DNA of 64,000 bases from Paracoccus endophyticus (GTDB lineage Bacteria > Pseudomonadota > Alphaproteobacteria > Rhodobacterales > Rhodobacteraceae): positions 62,001 through 126,000 of the forward strand of contig NZ_QLUV01000001.1 in the NCBI RefSeq assembly GCF_003286075.1, given 5' to 3'. A program made the translations under genes and the position numbers. Shown one piece after another: positions 34,585-43,580 of the stretch (position 1 is its first letter; each line of letters opens with the position of its first letter). The notes below the pieces were generated by a model that did no database searches, was not told where the DNA came from, and saw only the letters and a program-made list of their open reading frames with translations.

Positions 34585-35769
34585 TCAGGCGGCCGCGGCG
34601 GCGCTGACCCGGGCCGCCGCGCGGTCCAGCCGGGCGACCGCCTCGGCGATCTCGTCCTCGGTGATGGTCAGCGGCGGCAGCAGGCGCAGCACGTTGTCGG
34701 CGGCGGGCACGGTCAGCAGATGCTCGGCATAGCCCGCCTGCACCACCTCGCCCGGCGCCACCCGGCATTTCAGCCCGAGCATCAGCCCCGACCCGCGCAC
34801 GGCTTCGAACACGTCGGGATGGGCCGCGACCAGCCCCTCCAGCCGCTGGCGGAACAGCGCGCCCTTGCGGTTCACCTCGGCCAGAAACGCGGGGTCGGCG
34901 ATGATCTGCATCACCCGCGTGCCCACGGCGCAGGCCAGCGGGTTGCCGCCATAGGTGGACCCGTGCGTGCCGACGGTCATCCCGGCCGCCGCGCGTTCGG
35001 TGGCCAGCACCGCGCCCAGCGGAAAGCCGCCCCCGATGCCCTTGGCGACCATCATGATGTCGGGGGCGATGCCCGCCCATTCATGCGCGAACAGCTTGCC
35101 CGTGCGGCCCATGCCGCACTGCACCTCGTCCAGGACCAGCAGCGCGCCGGTGGCGTCGCACAGCGCGCGAACCCCGCGCAGGTCGTCGTCGGGGATCGTG
35201 CGGATGCCGCCCTCGCCCTGGATCGGCTCGACCATGACGGCGGCCGTGCGGTCGGTGACGGCCGCCGTCAGCGCCGCCATGTCGCCCCAAGGCACCTGCC
35301 GGAACCCCGGCATCAGCGGGCCATAGCCCTTGACCATCTTTTCGGACCCCGCCGCCGCGATGGCGCCGGTGGACCGGCCGTGGAACGCGCCCTCGACCGT
35401 GACGATCTCGATGCGGTCGGGATCGCCGGCGTGGTCCCAGTATTTCCGCACCATCTTGATCGCCAGCTCAGCCGCCTCGGTGCCCGAGTTGGTGACGAAC
35501 ACCGTGTCGGCAAAGGTCGCATCCACCAGCGCCTGCGCCAGCGCCTGCTGCTGGGGGATCTGGTACAGGTTGGACACGTGCCAGATCCGTCCGGCCTGCT
35601 CGGTCAGAGCGGCGACCAGGTCGGGGTTGGCGTGGCCCAGCGCGTTGACCGCGATCCCCGCGCCCAGGTCCAGGTATCGGGTGCCGTCCGCGGCAATGGC
35701 CCAGCTGCCCTCTCCGCGCTCGAACGCAAGGGGGGCGCGATTATAGGTCGGCAGGACGGCGTCGATCAT
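34585..35769 (-). CDS. argD: Acetylornithine/ornithine aminotransferase (class III, PLP)
   Basis: A PLP aminotransferase of arginine synthesis that converts N-acetylglutamate semialdehyde to N-acetylornithine. Class III features: YLDLGAGIAVNALGHANP, VFVTNSGTEAAELAIKM, LLVLDEVQCGMGRTGK (PLP Asp) and the Schiff-base Lys in MMVAKGIGGGFPLGAVLA; HGSTYGGNPLACAVG follows. It is 394 residues from ATG 35769, which has AAGGGA 8 nt upstream. Ornithine aminotransferase activity cannot be excluded. argF is not adjacent; it is 13 kb away. The 253-bp gap upstream (35770-36022) shows nothing. Confidence 0.92.
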   Translation of the reverse strand: MIDAVLPTYNRAPLAFERGEGSWAIAADGTRYLDLGAGIAVNALGHANPDLVAALTEQAGRIWHVSNLYQIPQQQALAQALVDATFADTVFVTNSGTEAAELAIKMVRKYWDHAGDPDRIEIVTVEGAFHGRSTGAIAAAGSEKMVKGYGPLMPGFRQVPWGDMAALTAAVTDRTAAVMVEPIQGEGGIRTIPDDDLRGVRALCDATGALLVLDEVQCGMGRTGKLFAHEWAGIAPDIMMVAKGIGGGFPLGAVLATERAAAGMTVGTHGSTYGGNPLACAVGTRVMQIIADPAFLAEVNRKGALFRQRLEGLVAAHPDVFEAVRGSGLMLGLKCRVAPGEVVQAGYAEHLLTVPAADNVLRLLPPLTITEDEIAEAVARLDRAAARVSAAAAA

Positions 35770-36022
35770 GGGGTCTGTCCCTTGCGATGGGGGTGGTGAA
35801 CGGCAGGCGGGCAAGGCCCCGGCCATCGGGGCGCGCACGCCTCAGCGTCGGCGCGGGGTCTGGGCGCGGGCCGCGTTCATGGGACGCAGCGTTAGCGCGC
35901 AGGACGCCGGGGATCAACGGGGTATCTGCCGCGGGCGCGGCGGACAGGCGCGGCCCGCGCTGATGGTCAGGGACGGCGGGCCCGGCCCCGGCCGCGACGG
36001 GCTGCGGCGGGCACGGCGCCGA

Positions 36023-36907
36023 TCACGCCTTCATCCGGTATCCCGACCGCAGCCAGCGCCACCCGATAAAGGCGACCAGCGCGACCGTGCCCAGGCTGAC
36101 GGCCAGCCCCAGCGCGGGGTCCGCGTCGCTGACGCCCGCAAAGCCGAACCGCGCCCCGTCGATCAGATAGAAGATGGGGTTCCAGTGCGACAGCGTGCGG
36201 AACGGCTCGGGCAGCGCCTGGACGGAATAGAACGTCCCCGACAGGAACGACAGCGGCGTGACGATGAAGTTGGTCATCGCCGCCATCTGGTCGAACTTTT
36301 GCGCCACGATGCCGCCGATGATGCCAAGACCCCCCAGCATCAGCGCGCCCAGCACGACGAACGCCGCCGCCCACAGCGGATGCGCCGGCGGATGCCCCGT
36401 CACCATCCACAGGCCCGAGCCGATGACGACCGCCACCAGCGCCGCGCGCACAAGGCTGCCGGCGAGATAGCCGGTCAGGATCTCGCCGGCCGACAGGGGC
36501 GGCATCAGCGTGTCCACGATGTTGCCCTGCATCTTGGCCGAGATGATCGAGGACGAGCTGTTGGCGAAGGCGTTCTGGATCACCGTCATCATCAGGATGC
36601 CCGGCCCGATGAACTCCAGATAGGGCAGCCCCATCACCTGCCGGTCCGACCCCAGCGCCAGCGCGAACACGACCACGAACAGCGCCGAGGTCATCAGCGG
36701 CGCAAAGATCGTCTGCTGCCAGACGGCCATGAAGCGCATCACCTCGCGCCGCGCCAGGGTCGCAAGTCCCCGCCAGTTGATGCGCCCGAAGCGGCGCACG
36801 GCCTGCCCGCCATAGTCGAACGGGCGGGGTGCGGGGCCTGCCGGGGCGGGGCGGGTGCGGGCTGCGGCAGGGGGGGGACCGTCGGGTCTGGCGGGGGAAA
36901 CCGGCAT
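36023..36907 (-). CDS. ABC-2 type transporter permease
   Basis: A 294-residue ABC-2 permease with six hydrophobic segments (e.g. IFAPLMTSALFVVVFALALG, WAAAFVVLGALMLGGLGIIGGIVAQ, SLGTVALVAFIGW). The motif YLEFIGPGILMMTVIQNAFANSSSSI and GTFYSVQALPEPFRTLSHWNPIFYLIDGARFGF are typical of the NodJ/drug-export type. The first ~45 residues are Pro/Ala-rich and probably cytosolic. The partner ATPase gene is not adjacent in the window. AAGGACGCCCG precedes the ATG. It lies divergent to gcrA, an arrangement common in Rhodobacterales. Confidence 0.9.
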   Translation of the reverse strand: MPVSPARPDGPPPAAARTRPAPAGPAPRPFDYGGQAVRRFGRINWRGLATLARREVMRFMAVWQQTIFAPLMTSALFVVVFALALGSDRQVMGLPYLEFIGPGILMMTVIQNAFANSSSSIISAKMQGNIVDTLMPPLSAGEILTGYLAGSLVRAALVAVVIGSGLWMVTGHPPAHPLWAAAFVVLGALMLGGLGIIGGIVAQKFDQMAAMTNFIVTPLSFLSGTFYSVQALPEPFRTLSHWNPIFYLIDGARFGFAGVSDADPALGLAVSLGTVALVAFIGWRWLRSGYRMKA

Positions 36908-37022
36908 CGGGCGTCCTTGAACTGGGCGGGCTCAGCGTGTAGTTCTTGGCATCCCGCTTAGACAGAAGCGGCGTGGCCGGTGCAACCCCGCGCCCCCGCA
37001 CCCCACCCGCAAGGAGCCTGTG

Positions 37023-37634
37023 ATGTCCTGGACCGACGAGCGCGTCGAGACGCTCAAACGCATGTGGAGCGAGGGCCAGTCCGCCAGCCAGATCGCCAAG
37101 GAACTGGGCGGCGTGACGCGCAACGCGGTGATCGGCAAGGTCCATCGCCTTGGCCTGTCGAACCGGTCCGAGGGCGAGGAGGCCGCCGTGGCCCCCGACC
37201 CCGCGCCCCAGCCGCCCGAGCCGCAGCCCGTCGCCGCGCCGCCCGAGGCCGAGGCCGCGCCTGTACCGACCGAGCCCGAGCCGGCGGTCGTGCCCGCGCC
37301 CGCGGACGAGCCTGCGCCCGAACCCCTGGCCCCCGCCCCGGTGTTTGCGCCCCGCCGCCCGATCGTGCCCGCCGGCCAGCCGTTGCCGCCGCAACCCTCG
37401 GCCAACGAGATCTCGCCCGAGGCGCTGGCCTCGGTGCGCGAGGTGGAAAAGCGCGCCCGCAAGCTGACCCTGATGGAACTGACCGAGCGCACCTGCAAAT
37501 GGCCCATCGGCGACCCCGCCACCGACAAGTTCTGGTTCTGCGGCCTGCCCGCGCAGGCCGGCAAGCCCTATTGCGAGGCCCATGTCGGCGTGGCGTTCCA
37601 GCCGATGAGCGCAAGGCGCGACCGGCGGCGGTAG
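37023..37634 (+). CDS. gcrA: Cell-cycle regulator GcrA
   Basis: GcrA is an alphaproteobacterial transcription factor that binds RNA polymerase sigma-70 and activates promoters carrying CcrM-methylated GANTC sites. The N-terminal helix-turn-helix MSWTDERVETLKRMWSEGQSASQIAKELGGVTRNAVIGKVHRLGL is almost invariant. A Pro/Glu/Ala-rich linker (about 55-130) follows, then the sigma-interacting C-terminal domain with a Cys pattern LTERTCKWPIGDP ... FWFCGLPAQAGKPYCEAH. It has 203 residues. AAGGAG lies 6 nt before ATG 37023; the GTG just upstream is not favoured. Its partner methyltransferase ccrM is at 52-53 kb. Confidence 0.97.
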   Translation: MSWTDERVETLKRMWSEGQSASQIAKELGGVTRNAVIGKVHRLGLSNRSEGEEAAVAPDPAPQPPEPQPVAAPPEAEAAPVPTEPEPAVVPAPADEPAPEPLAPAPVFAPRRPIVPAGQPLPPQPSANEISPEALASVREVEKRARKLTLMELTERTCKWPIGDPATDKFWFCGLPAQAGKPYCEAHVGVAFQPMSARRDRRR

Positions 37635-37655
37635 GGGTGGAGTCAACGTCGAATG

Positions 37656-37684
37656 GGGCCGCCTTCGGGCGGCCCTTTGTTATT
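37656..37684 (+). terminator. Intrinsic terminator of gcrA
   Basis: Perfect 8-bp stem GGGCCGCC/GGCGGCCC with a TTCG tetraloop, followed by TTTGTTATT, 22 bp after the gcrA stop. The AT-rich patch begins immediately beyond it. Confidence 0.88.
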
Positions 37685-38440
37685 GTGCCGAGGACGGCGT
37701 GCCAATCGCGCACTGAACGGCTAGGCGACCTGTTCGAGCTGGGTGAAAGAGGGTTAGCACGCCTGAACAGGGGGATTCTATTAGCTACGCGCGAAGTGGG
37801 CGCCATGGTCCCCATAATTGCAGTTGGCGCACTCGGGCTGCAAATTTGATATATCGTTCGAGCCACCTTTAGCCAATGCTACAATATGGCCTTTTGTATA
37901 GGGCCGCCTTTGCCCATTCCGCCGCAAGACTCTATCCCAAGGCGTTCCGCAGCGTGCACAATGTGGATAAGTCGCTGCCTTTTTATGCCACTCAGCCTCC
38001 GTATGTTTGCCTAACGCGGCCTTTTCACGTTCCCGACGACGCCCGGCGGCGTCCCGATGGCATTGCGCGCAGTTCCCTCGGGGACGACGCTCGAAGGACC
38101 CGCACTTCTGACAACGCTCTTTTGCCATGTAGCCCAACTAGTCGATTCCCTTCTTCGATCCTCAGGGTTTATTATCCCGGCCGCACCGGCACTGAGATGC
38201 ATATCCAATGATAATACTAGCTCCTTTATAGAGGCATGCCAAGATTGACTACTGAATTTTATCAATCAGATTTTGCGTAGCTTGGAATAAATTTAGCCGC
38301 TCTCCACGGCATCAGAAGACGCCATTCTAAACTAGAGCGAAGACTCCCGCCCTGCAACTTAGCCGGTCAACACCTCGTCCTTTCGCTTCTCCGCATCCCC
38401 GCCCTTTCGCAGCCGGGCGAGGGGCGTTAAGACCCGCGCA
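37685..38440. other. AT-rich patch, likely acquired DNA
   Basis: From just after the gcrA terminator to just before metG the base composition drops sharply (runs such as TTTATTATCC and AATTTTATCAATCAG), unlike the ~70% GC flanks. It contains one HNH endonuclease gene (minus strand). The 329 bp between that gene and metG hold no gene I can support. No tRNA, integrase or direct repeats bounding the patch were found by eye. Confidence 0.6.
37781..38128 (-). CDS. HNH endonuclease
   Basis: A 115-residue HNH nuclease. The N-terminal zinc ribbon CQKCGSFERRPRGNCAQC is followed by a basic helix (AAGRRREREKAALGKHTEAEW) and a second treble-clef: HCARCGTPWD ... KGHIVALAKGGSNDISNLQPECANCNYGDHG. The His of GHI and Asn of ISNLQ are the catalytic HNH positions; the usual Asp before that His is Gly here. 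Such free-standing enzymes are common in phages and mobile DNA. Codon use is more AT-rich than the neighbours. ATG 38128 is used; TTG 38137 is possible. No partner gene is present. Confidence 0.8.
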   Translation of the reverse strand: MAKERCQKCGSFERRPRGNCAQCHRDAAGRRREREKAALGKHTEAEWHKKAATYPHCARCGTPWDRVLRRNGQRRPYTKGHIVALAKGGSNDISNLQPECANCNYGDHGAHFARS

Positions 38441-38457
38441 TCCCAAGGACATCCGCC

Positions 38458-40188
38458 ATGCCCCAGACCCGAGCCCGCCACCTCATCACCTCCGCCATCC
38501 CCTACATCAACGGCATCAAGCACCTGGGGAACCTTGTCGGCAGCCAGCTGCCCGCCGACCTGTTCGCCCGCTACCAGCGCGCGAGGGGCAACGAGGTGAT
38601 GTTCGTCTGCGCCACCGACGAACACGGCACGCCGGCGGAACTGGCCGCGGCCAAGGCGGGCAAGCCGGTGGACGTGTTCTGCGCGGACATGCACGCGGTG
38701 CAGGCCGACATCGCCCGCCGCTTCGGCCTGTCCTTCGACCATTTCGGGCGCTCGTCCAGCCCGCAGAACCACCGGCTGACCCAGCATTTCGCGGGGAAAC
38801 TGGCCGAGAACGGGCTGATCGCCGAGGTCAGCGAACGGCAGGTCTATTCCAATGCCGACGGCCGCTTCCTGCCCGACCGCTACATCGAGGGCACCTGCCC
38901 CAACTGCGGCTATGACCGCGCGCGCGGCGACCAGTGCGAGAACTGCACCAAGCAGCTGGACCCGACCGACCTGATCGACCCGCGTTCGGCCATCAGCGGC
39001 TCGACCGATCTGGAAATCCGGGAAACCAGGCACCTGTATCTGCGCCAGTCGGCGCTGAAGGATCGGCTGGCCGAATGGATCGACAGCAAGGCCGACTGGC
39101 CGATCCTGACCACCTCGATCGCCAGGAAATGGCTGAACGACGGCGAAGGGCTGCAGGACCGCGGCATCACCCGCGACCTCGACTGGGGGGTGCCGGTCCG
39201 CAAGGGCGACCAGCCCTGGCCGGGGATGGAGGGCAAGGTCTTCTACGTCTGGTTCGACGCGCCCATCGAATACATCGCGGCCACCAAGGAGCTGACCGAC
39301 AGCCGCGGCGAGCCTGACGCCGCCTGGCTGCGCTGGTGGCGGCTGGACCAGGGCGCGGGGGACGTGACCTATACGCAGTTCATGGGCAAGGACAACGTGC
39401 CCTTCCACACGCTGTCCTTCCCGGCCACGATCATGGGCTCGGGCGAGCCGTGGAAGCTGGTCGATTACATCAAGTCGTTCAACTACCTCAACTATGACGG
39501 CGGGCAGTTCTCGACCTCGCAGGGGCGGGGCGTGTTCCAGGACCAGGCGCTGGAGGTCCTGCCCGCGGATTACTGGCGCTGGTGGCTGCTGTCCCACGCG
39601 CCCGAAGGGTCGGACGCCGAATTCACCTGGGAAAACTTTCAGGCCTCGGTGAACAAGGACCTGGCCGACGTGCTGGGCAACTTCGTCAGCCGCATCACCA
39701 AGTTCTGCCGGTCCAAATTCGGCGAAACCGTCCCCGCGGGCGGCGCATGGAGCGCGGCCGAGCGCGCGCTGATCGACCAGCTGACCACGCGCATCCGCGC
39801 CTATGAATCGCACATGGAGGCGATGGAGGTCCGCAAGTCCGCGGGCGAGCTGCGCGCGATCTGGGTGCTTGGCAACGAATACCTGCAATCGGCCGCGCCC
39901 TGGTCGACCGTCAAGACCGACCCCGAGGCCGCCGCGATGCAGGTGCGGCTGGGGCTGAACCTGATCCGGCTGTATGCGGTGCTGTCGCAGCCCTTCATCC
40001 CCTTTGCGGCGGATGCGATGCTGGCCGCCATGCGCACCGATGACCGCCGCTGGCCCGACGATGTCGAGGCCGCGCTGACCGCGCTGGAACCCGGCCACGC
40101 CTTCGATGTGCCCGAGGTCCTGTTCGCCAAGATCACCGACGAAAGCCGCGCCGACTGGCAGCAGCGGTTCCAGGGCGTGCGGGGCTGA
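38458..40188 (+). CDS. metG: Methionyl-tRNA synthetase
   Basis: MetRS charges tRNA(Met). The class I signature is in [17 protein letters not shown] (HLGN for HIGH). A zinc knuckle [17 protein letters not shown] lies near residue 143. The second catalytic loop reads [13 protein letters not shown] in place of KMSKS. The C-terminal helical domain (after [23 protein letters not shown]) binds the anticodon. At 576 residues it lacks the C-terminal tRBD domain found in longer MetRS. CCAAGGACATCCGCC precedes the ATG. Confidence 0.96.
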   Translation: MPQTRARHLITSAIPYINGIKHLGNLVGSQLPADLFARYQRARGNEVMFVCATDEHGTPAELAAAKAGKPVDVFCADMHAVQADIARRFGLSFDHFGRSSSPQNHRLTQHFAGKLAENGLIAEVSERQVYSNADGRFLPDRYIEGTCPNCGYDRARGDQCENCTKQLDPTDLIDPRSAISGSTDLEIRETRHLYLRQSALKDRLAEWIDSKADWPILTTSIARKWLNDGEGLQDRGITRDLDWGVPVRKGDQPWPGMEGKVFYVWFDAPIEYIAATKELTDSRGEPDAAWLRWWRLDQGAGDVTYTQFMGKDNVPFHTLSFPATIMGSGEPWKLVDYIKSFNYLNYDGGQFSTSQGRGVFQDQALEVLPADYWRWWLLSHAPEGSDAEFTWENFQASVNKDLADVLGNFVSRITKFCRSKFGETVPAGGAWSAAERALIDQLTTRIRAYESHMEAMEVRKSAGELRAIWVLGNEYLQSAAPWSTVKTDPEAAAMQVRLGLNLIRLYAVLSQPFIPFAADAMLAAMRTDDRRWPDDVEAALTALEPGHAFDVPEVLFAKITDESRADWQQRFQGVRG

Positions 40189-40231
40189 GGGGACCCGGCG
40201 CCAGACCGGGCCCCGCGCGGGGTCCCCGGTC

Positions 40232-40468
40232 CTAGTCCGTGACGGGCTGGCCATCCTCGTCCAGCCGGCGGGCCTTGATCGCCATCCAGGGCGGATCGAC
40301 GCGCTGGTTGCGAACGAGGATGGTCAGCACCTCGTCGAAATCCTCAAGCTCCAGCACCTCGGAGATGCCGTGAGGGATATAGACCGTCTCGTCGGTGTCG
40401 ACGCGCACGGCGAAGGCGCCGCGCCCCTCTTCGCTGTTGGTGACGATGCACCGGACCTTGGCTGCCAT
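40232..40468 (-). CDS. Small acidic protein, unrecognised
   Basis: A 78-residue acidic protein: MAAKVRCIVTNSEEGRGAFAV, VYIPHGISEVLELEDFDEVLTILVRN and a C-terminus rich in Asp/Arg. Alternating hydrophobic residues suggest a small beta-barrel, possibly nucleic-acid binding of OB or cold-shock type, but I cannot place it in a family. Codon usage and third-position GC look genuine. It is convergent to metG with a 43-bp gap. A TAGATT sequence lies 11 bp before its ATG on the minus strand, so the mRNA may have almost no leader. Confidence 0.6.
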   Translation of the reverse strand: MAAKVRCIVTNSEEGRGAFAVRVDTDETVYIPHGISEVLELEDFDEVLTILVRNQRVDPPWMAIKARRLDEDGQPVTD

Positions 40469-41080
40469 CGCAATCTAGCCTTGTTGTAAAGAAATGAAGC
40501 GGTTCCCGTCCGCCCCGCAGGCGCGGCGCGTGGGTCGCTATCGCACAACCCCAGGCGGTGATACAGACCGCGCGATGCCGGCGGCACCGGCCGCACGCCG
40601 CATCCCGCCCGCAGCGCGGCCCCGCGGTTGCGCGGCCAACCGCCGCCCGGCCTGTCCGTTGCGCGGCCCGCCTTGTCGCAATCAGCCGATGACACGGTCC
40701 GGTCATCGCGCCGCCCGCCCGGCCCGCCCGCAGTCGGCCGGCAGGTCCCGCGCCGCGCCCCCCGGACTGCGAAGGCGCCGCCGGATCGCCCGGCCCGCCC
40801 GGACCCTAGCGGCGGCGCGTGCCGCGGCCCTGCCGGTCGCATCCTGCACATGACGAAGGGGTCCCGGCCCCCCCGGACCGGAACCCCTTGCCCCCCACCG
40901 CGTGCCCCATGCCAGCACACGCGATCAGAACCCGGTTCCGACCGTCCTGGCCGATACCGGACAGATGTCACGGGCGCGGATTCGACGCAAACCCGGAACC
41001 TCTAACATTTGATCGAAGCAGCTTGGTCTTGCCGCCGGCCCGCGCTATCCCGCGGCAGACCCACCCGGAAGGACGTTCCC
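40469..41080. other. 612-bp region without a recognised gene
   Basis: Long frames exist on both strands, but they are Arg/Pro/Ala-rich with no domain, no ribosome-binding site and unnatural composition, typical of high-GC non-coding DNA. The last ~100 bp (AT-richer, around 40990-41030) probably carry the promoter of the DUF4170-lpxK operon. Confidence 0.45.
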
Positions 41081-41329
41081 ATGACCCAGCAGCGCCTGCA
41101 TCTCGTCTTCGGCGGAGAGCTTGAGAGCACCGGCTCGACCGTGTTCCGCGACCCCACCGCAATCGACGTGGTGGGAATCTTCCCGGATTACGCCGCGGCG
41201 CACGCGGCGTGGAAATCGCACGCGCAGCGGACCGTGGACAGCGCGCAGACGCGCTATTTCATCGCCCATCTGCACCGCCTGCACGACGAATCGCGCGAGG
41301 CGAGCCCGACGGGCGAACTGGGCGCCTGA
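41081..41329 (+). CDS. DUF4170 family protein
   Basis: An 82-residue DUF4170 protein (MTQQRLHLVFGGELESTGSTVFRDP, DVVGIFPDYAAAHAAWKSHAQRTVDSAQTRYFIAHLHRL). The family is of unknown function and in Rhodobacterales sits directly upstream of waaA-lpxK, as here. GGAAGGACGTTCCC precedes the ATG. It is followed 6 bp later by the waaA-like gene, so a link to lipid A/Kdo assembly is inferred from context. Confidence 0.85.
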   Translation: MTQQRLHLVFGGELESTGSTVFRDPTAIDVVGIFPDYAAAHAAWKSHAQRTVDSAQTRYFIAHLHRLHDESREASPTGELGA

Positions 41330-41335
41330 CCGGCG

Positions 41336-42538
41336 GTGTCGCGGCTGGGGGACCTTGCGTTCTGGCGGCACTTGCGCGGGCCGCGCATCGACGCCGCCCC
41401 GGCCGACCCGGTCGCGCCCCCCGGCGAGGGGCCGCTGGTGCTGATCTGCGGCCAGTCCGACGCCATGCCGGGCCTTGCGGCGGCGCTGCGGCGGCTGCGG
41501 CCGGGGCTGCGCCTGGGGGCGCTGGGTCCGGTGGCGGTGGACCGGGGCGACCGGCCCGTGCCGCAGGTTCTGCCCGCGCCGCCCGGTGACGCGGCGCTGT
41601 CGCGCCAGCTGCTGGCGGCGCTGGACCCCGCCGCGCTGGTCCTGACCGACGGCCTGCTGCCCGCCGCGCTGGTCTTTGCCTGCGACGAGGCGGCGGTGCC
41701 CGTCACGCTGATCGCAGGCCAGATCCCCAATGCCGCCGAGACCGAGCGCGGCCTGTGGCACAACACCCGCGCCCGCAGCCCCGCAACGCGGATCGCCCGC
41801 GTGCTGGTGCCCGACCGCGCCACCCGGGCCGAGGCCCTGCGCCTGGGCCTTGCTCCCGCGCGGGTGGACATCATCGGACGGCTGACGGCGATGATCCCCG
41901 CGCCGCGCGTCAACCGGCGCGACGCCGAGGCGCTGCGCCCCCTGCTGCACGCCCGGCCCGTGTGGCTGGCGGCCGCCCTGCCGCTGGCCGAAGCGAATGC
42001 GGTGCTGGACGCCCATGCGGCGCTGCTGGCCGCGCGCCATCGCGCGCTGCTGCTGATCGCGCCCGCCGACCCGGACGAGGCTGAGGCCATCGCCGTTGTG
42101 GCCGAGGCGCGCGGCCTGTCCGTTGCCCGCCGCGACCGGGACGAGGACCCCGGCCCCGATGTCCAGGTCCTGGTCGCCGGCGACACGGCCGAGCTGGGCC
42201 TGTGGTATCGCCTGGCCCCCGTCACCTATCTGGGCGGAACGCTTGTCGGCACGGGCAGCCCGCGTCATCCGTTCGAGCCCGCAAGTCTCGGTTCGGCGAT
42301 CATCCACGGCCCGGCGACCGCCACCCATGCGGCCGAATGGCTGGCGCTGGACCGTGCCCGCGGGGCGCGCGCCGTCACCAGCGCGGCCGCGCTGCGCGTC
42401 GCGGTCGAGGACCTGACCGCCCCCGACCAGGCCGCGTCGCTGTCCGTCGCCGCCTGGACGGTCGCCACCGACCGCGCCGCCGTCATCCGCCGCATCGCCG
42501 AGGCGGTGCTGTCGGACCTGCCGGAGGGGCGGGGATGA
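41336..42538 (+). CDS. Kdo transferase-like glycosyltransferase (WaaA/KdtA paralogue)
   Basis: A 400-residue GT-B protein related to WaaA, which adds Kdo from CMP-Kdo to lipid A precursor. C-terminal sugar-nucleotide features are present: [49 protein letters not shown]. The N-terminal domain is divergent: the catalytic Glu motif (xSVGE in WaaA) is replaced by [10 protein letters not shown], and the membrane-associating helix is not obvious. Location in a DUF4170-waaA-lpxK operon supports a lipid A role, but the catalytic difference leaves activity open. GTG 41336 start; stop overlaps lpxK by 4 nt. Confidence 0.8.
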   Translation: MSRLGDLAFWRHLRGPRIDAAPADPVAPPGEGPLVLICGQSDAMPGLAAALRRLRPGLRLGALGPVAVDRGDRPVPQVLPAPPGDAALSRQLLAALDPAALVLTDGLLPAALVFACDEAAVPVTLIAGQIPNAAETERGLWHNTRARSPATRIARVLVPDRATRAEALRLGLAPARVDIIGRLTAMIPAPRVNRRDAEALRPLLHARPVWLAAALPLAEANAVLDAHAALLAARHRALLLIAPADPDEAEAIAVVAEARGLSVARRDRDEDPGPDVQVLVAGDTAELGLWYRLAPVTYLGGTLVGTGSPRHPFEPASLGSAIIHGPATATHAAEWLALDRARGARAVTSAAALRVAVEDLTAPDQAASLSVAAWTVATDRAAVIRRIAEAVLSDLPEGRG

Positions 42539-43542
42539 GCCTGCGCGCCCCCGCCTTCTGGGACAGGCCGCCGGGGCTGGCGGCGGCGGCGCTGGCGCCT
42601 CTGGGCGCCCTCTACGCCCGCGCGACGGCCCGGCGGCTGGCGCGCGGCACCCGGGCGCGGGTCGGGGTGCCGGTGATCTGCGCGGGCAACCTGAACGCGG
42701 GCGGCACCGGCAAGACGCCGACCGTGATCCTGCTGCTGGACCGGCTGGCCGCACGCGGCATCGCCGCCCATGTGGTCAGCCGCGGCCATGGCGGCACCGA
42801 GTCCGGCCCCCTGCGCGTGGACGAGCGCACCCATACCGCCGCGCAGGTCGGCGACGAGCCGTTGCTGCTGGCGGCCTTCGGGCCCGTCTGGGTGGCGCGT
42901 GACCGCGTCCGGGGCGCACGGGCGGCTGCTCGTGCGGGCGCGCAGGCCATCATCCTGGACGACGGGTTCCAGGACCCGGCGCTGGCGCTGGACCTTGCGC
43001 TGGTCGTGGCGGACGCGGGCCGGGGCTGGGGCAACGGCCGCTGCCTGCCGGCCGGTCCGCTGCGCGAGCCGGTGGCCGCGGGTCTTGCGCGCGCCGATCT
43101 GGTGCTGACGATCGGGGACGCCCCGGCGCAGGCGTCGTTCACCGCCCGCTGGCCCGCGCTGCCGGTGCCGCGCCTGACCGGCCGGCTGGAGCCGTTGCAG
43201 ACCGGCATGGACTGGACCGGACTGCGGGCGCTGGCCTTTGCCGGCATCGGCCATCCCGACAAGTTCTTCGCCACGCTGCGCGGCCTTGGCGCCCATGTCG
43301 TGCGGGCCGAGGCGCTGGCCGACCACCAGCCGTTCTCGCCGCAGTTCCTGACCCGGCTGGACACCGAGGCGCGGATGACCGGCGCGCAGCTGGTCACGAC
43401 CGAAAAGGACGCGGCCCGCCTGCCGCGGCGCTTTCGCCCCAAGGTGCTGACCCTGCCCGTGCGCCTGCGGCTGGACGACCCCGCCGGGCTGGACGCGGCG
43501 CTGGACCGGGTGTTTCCGCCCGGCAGGACGACCGCGGGATAA
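42535..43542 (+). CDS. lpxK: Tetraacyldisaccharide 4'-kinase
   Basis: LpxK phosphorylates the 4'-position of tetraacyldisaccharide-1-phosphate to form lipid IVA at the inner membrane. The P-loop [21 protein letters not shown] is the family-specific Walker A, preceded by a membrane-proximal N-terminal helix ([28 protein letters not shown]). [11 protein letters not shown] (catalytic Asp region) and [12 protein letters not shown] are present. The length is 335 residues. ATG overlaps the TGA of the waaA-like gene, with GGAGGGGCGGGG upstream. Confidence 0.95.
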   Translation: MSLRAPAFWDRPPGLAAAALAPLGALYARATARRLARGTRARVGVPVICAGNLNAGGTGKTPTVILLLDRLAARGIAAHVVSRGHGGTESGPLRVDERTHTAAQVGDEPLLLAAFGPVWVARDRVRGARAAARAGAQAIILDDGFQDPALALDLALVVADAGRGWGNGRCLPAGPLREPVAAGLARADLVLTIGDAPAQASFTARWPALPVPRLTGRLEPLQTGMDWTGLRALAFAGIGHPDKFFATLRGLGAHVVRAEALADHQPFSPQFLTRLDTEARMTGAQLVTTEKDAARLPRRFRPKVLTLPVRLRLDDPAGLDAALDRVFPPGRTTAG

Positions 43543-43580
43543 GCGCCCGCCAGGGGCCGCGCCGACCCCGCCCCTGCGCC

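Noticed and set aside
38140..38457. tRNA fragment or attachment site bounding the AT-rich patch
   Set aside because: No cloverleaf arms or flanking direct repeats could be found by eye.
40324..40971. Gene on the minus strand in the 612-bp gap before DUF4170
   Set aside because: Composition is Arg/Gly/Pro-rich without any domain, and the frame overlaps the better small gene at 40232-40468.
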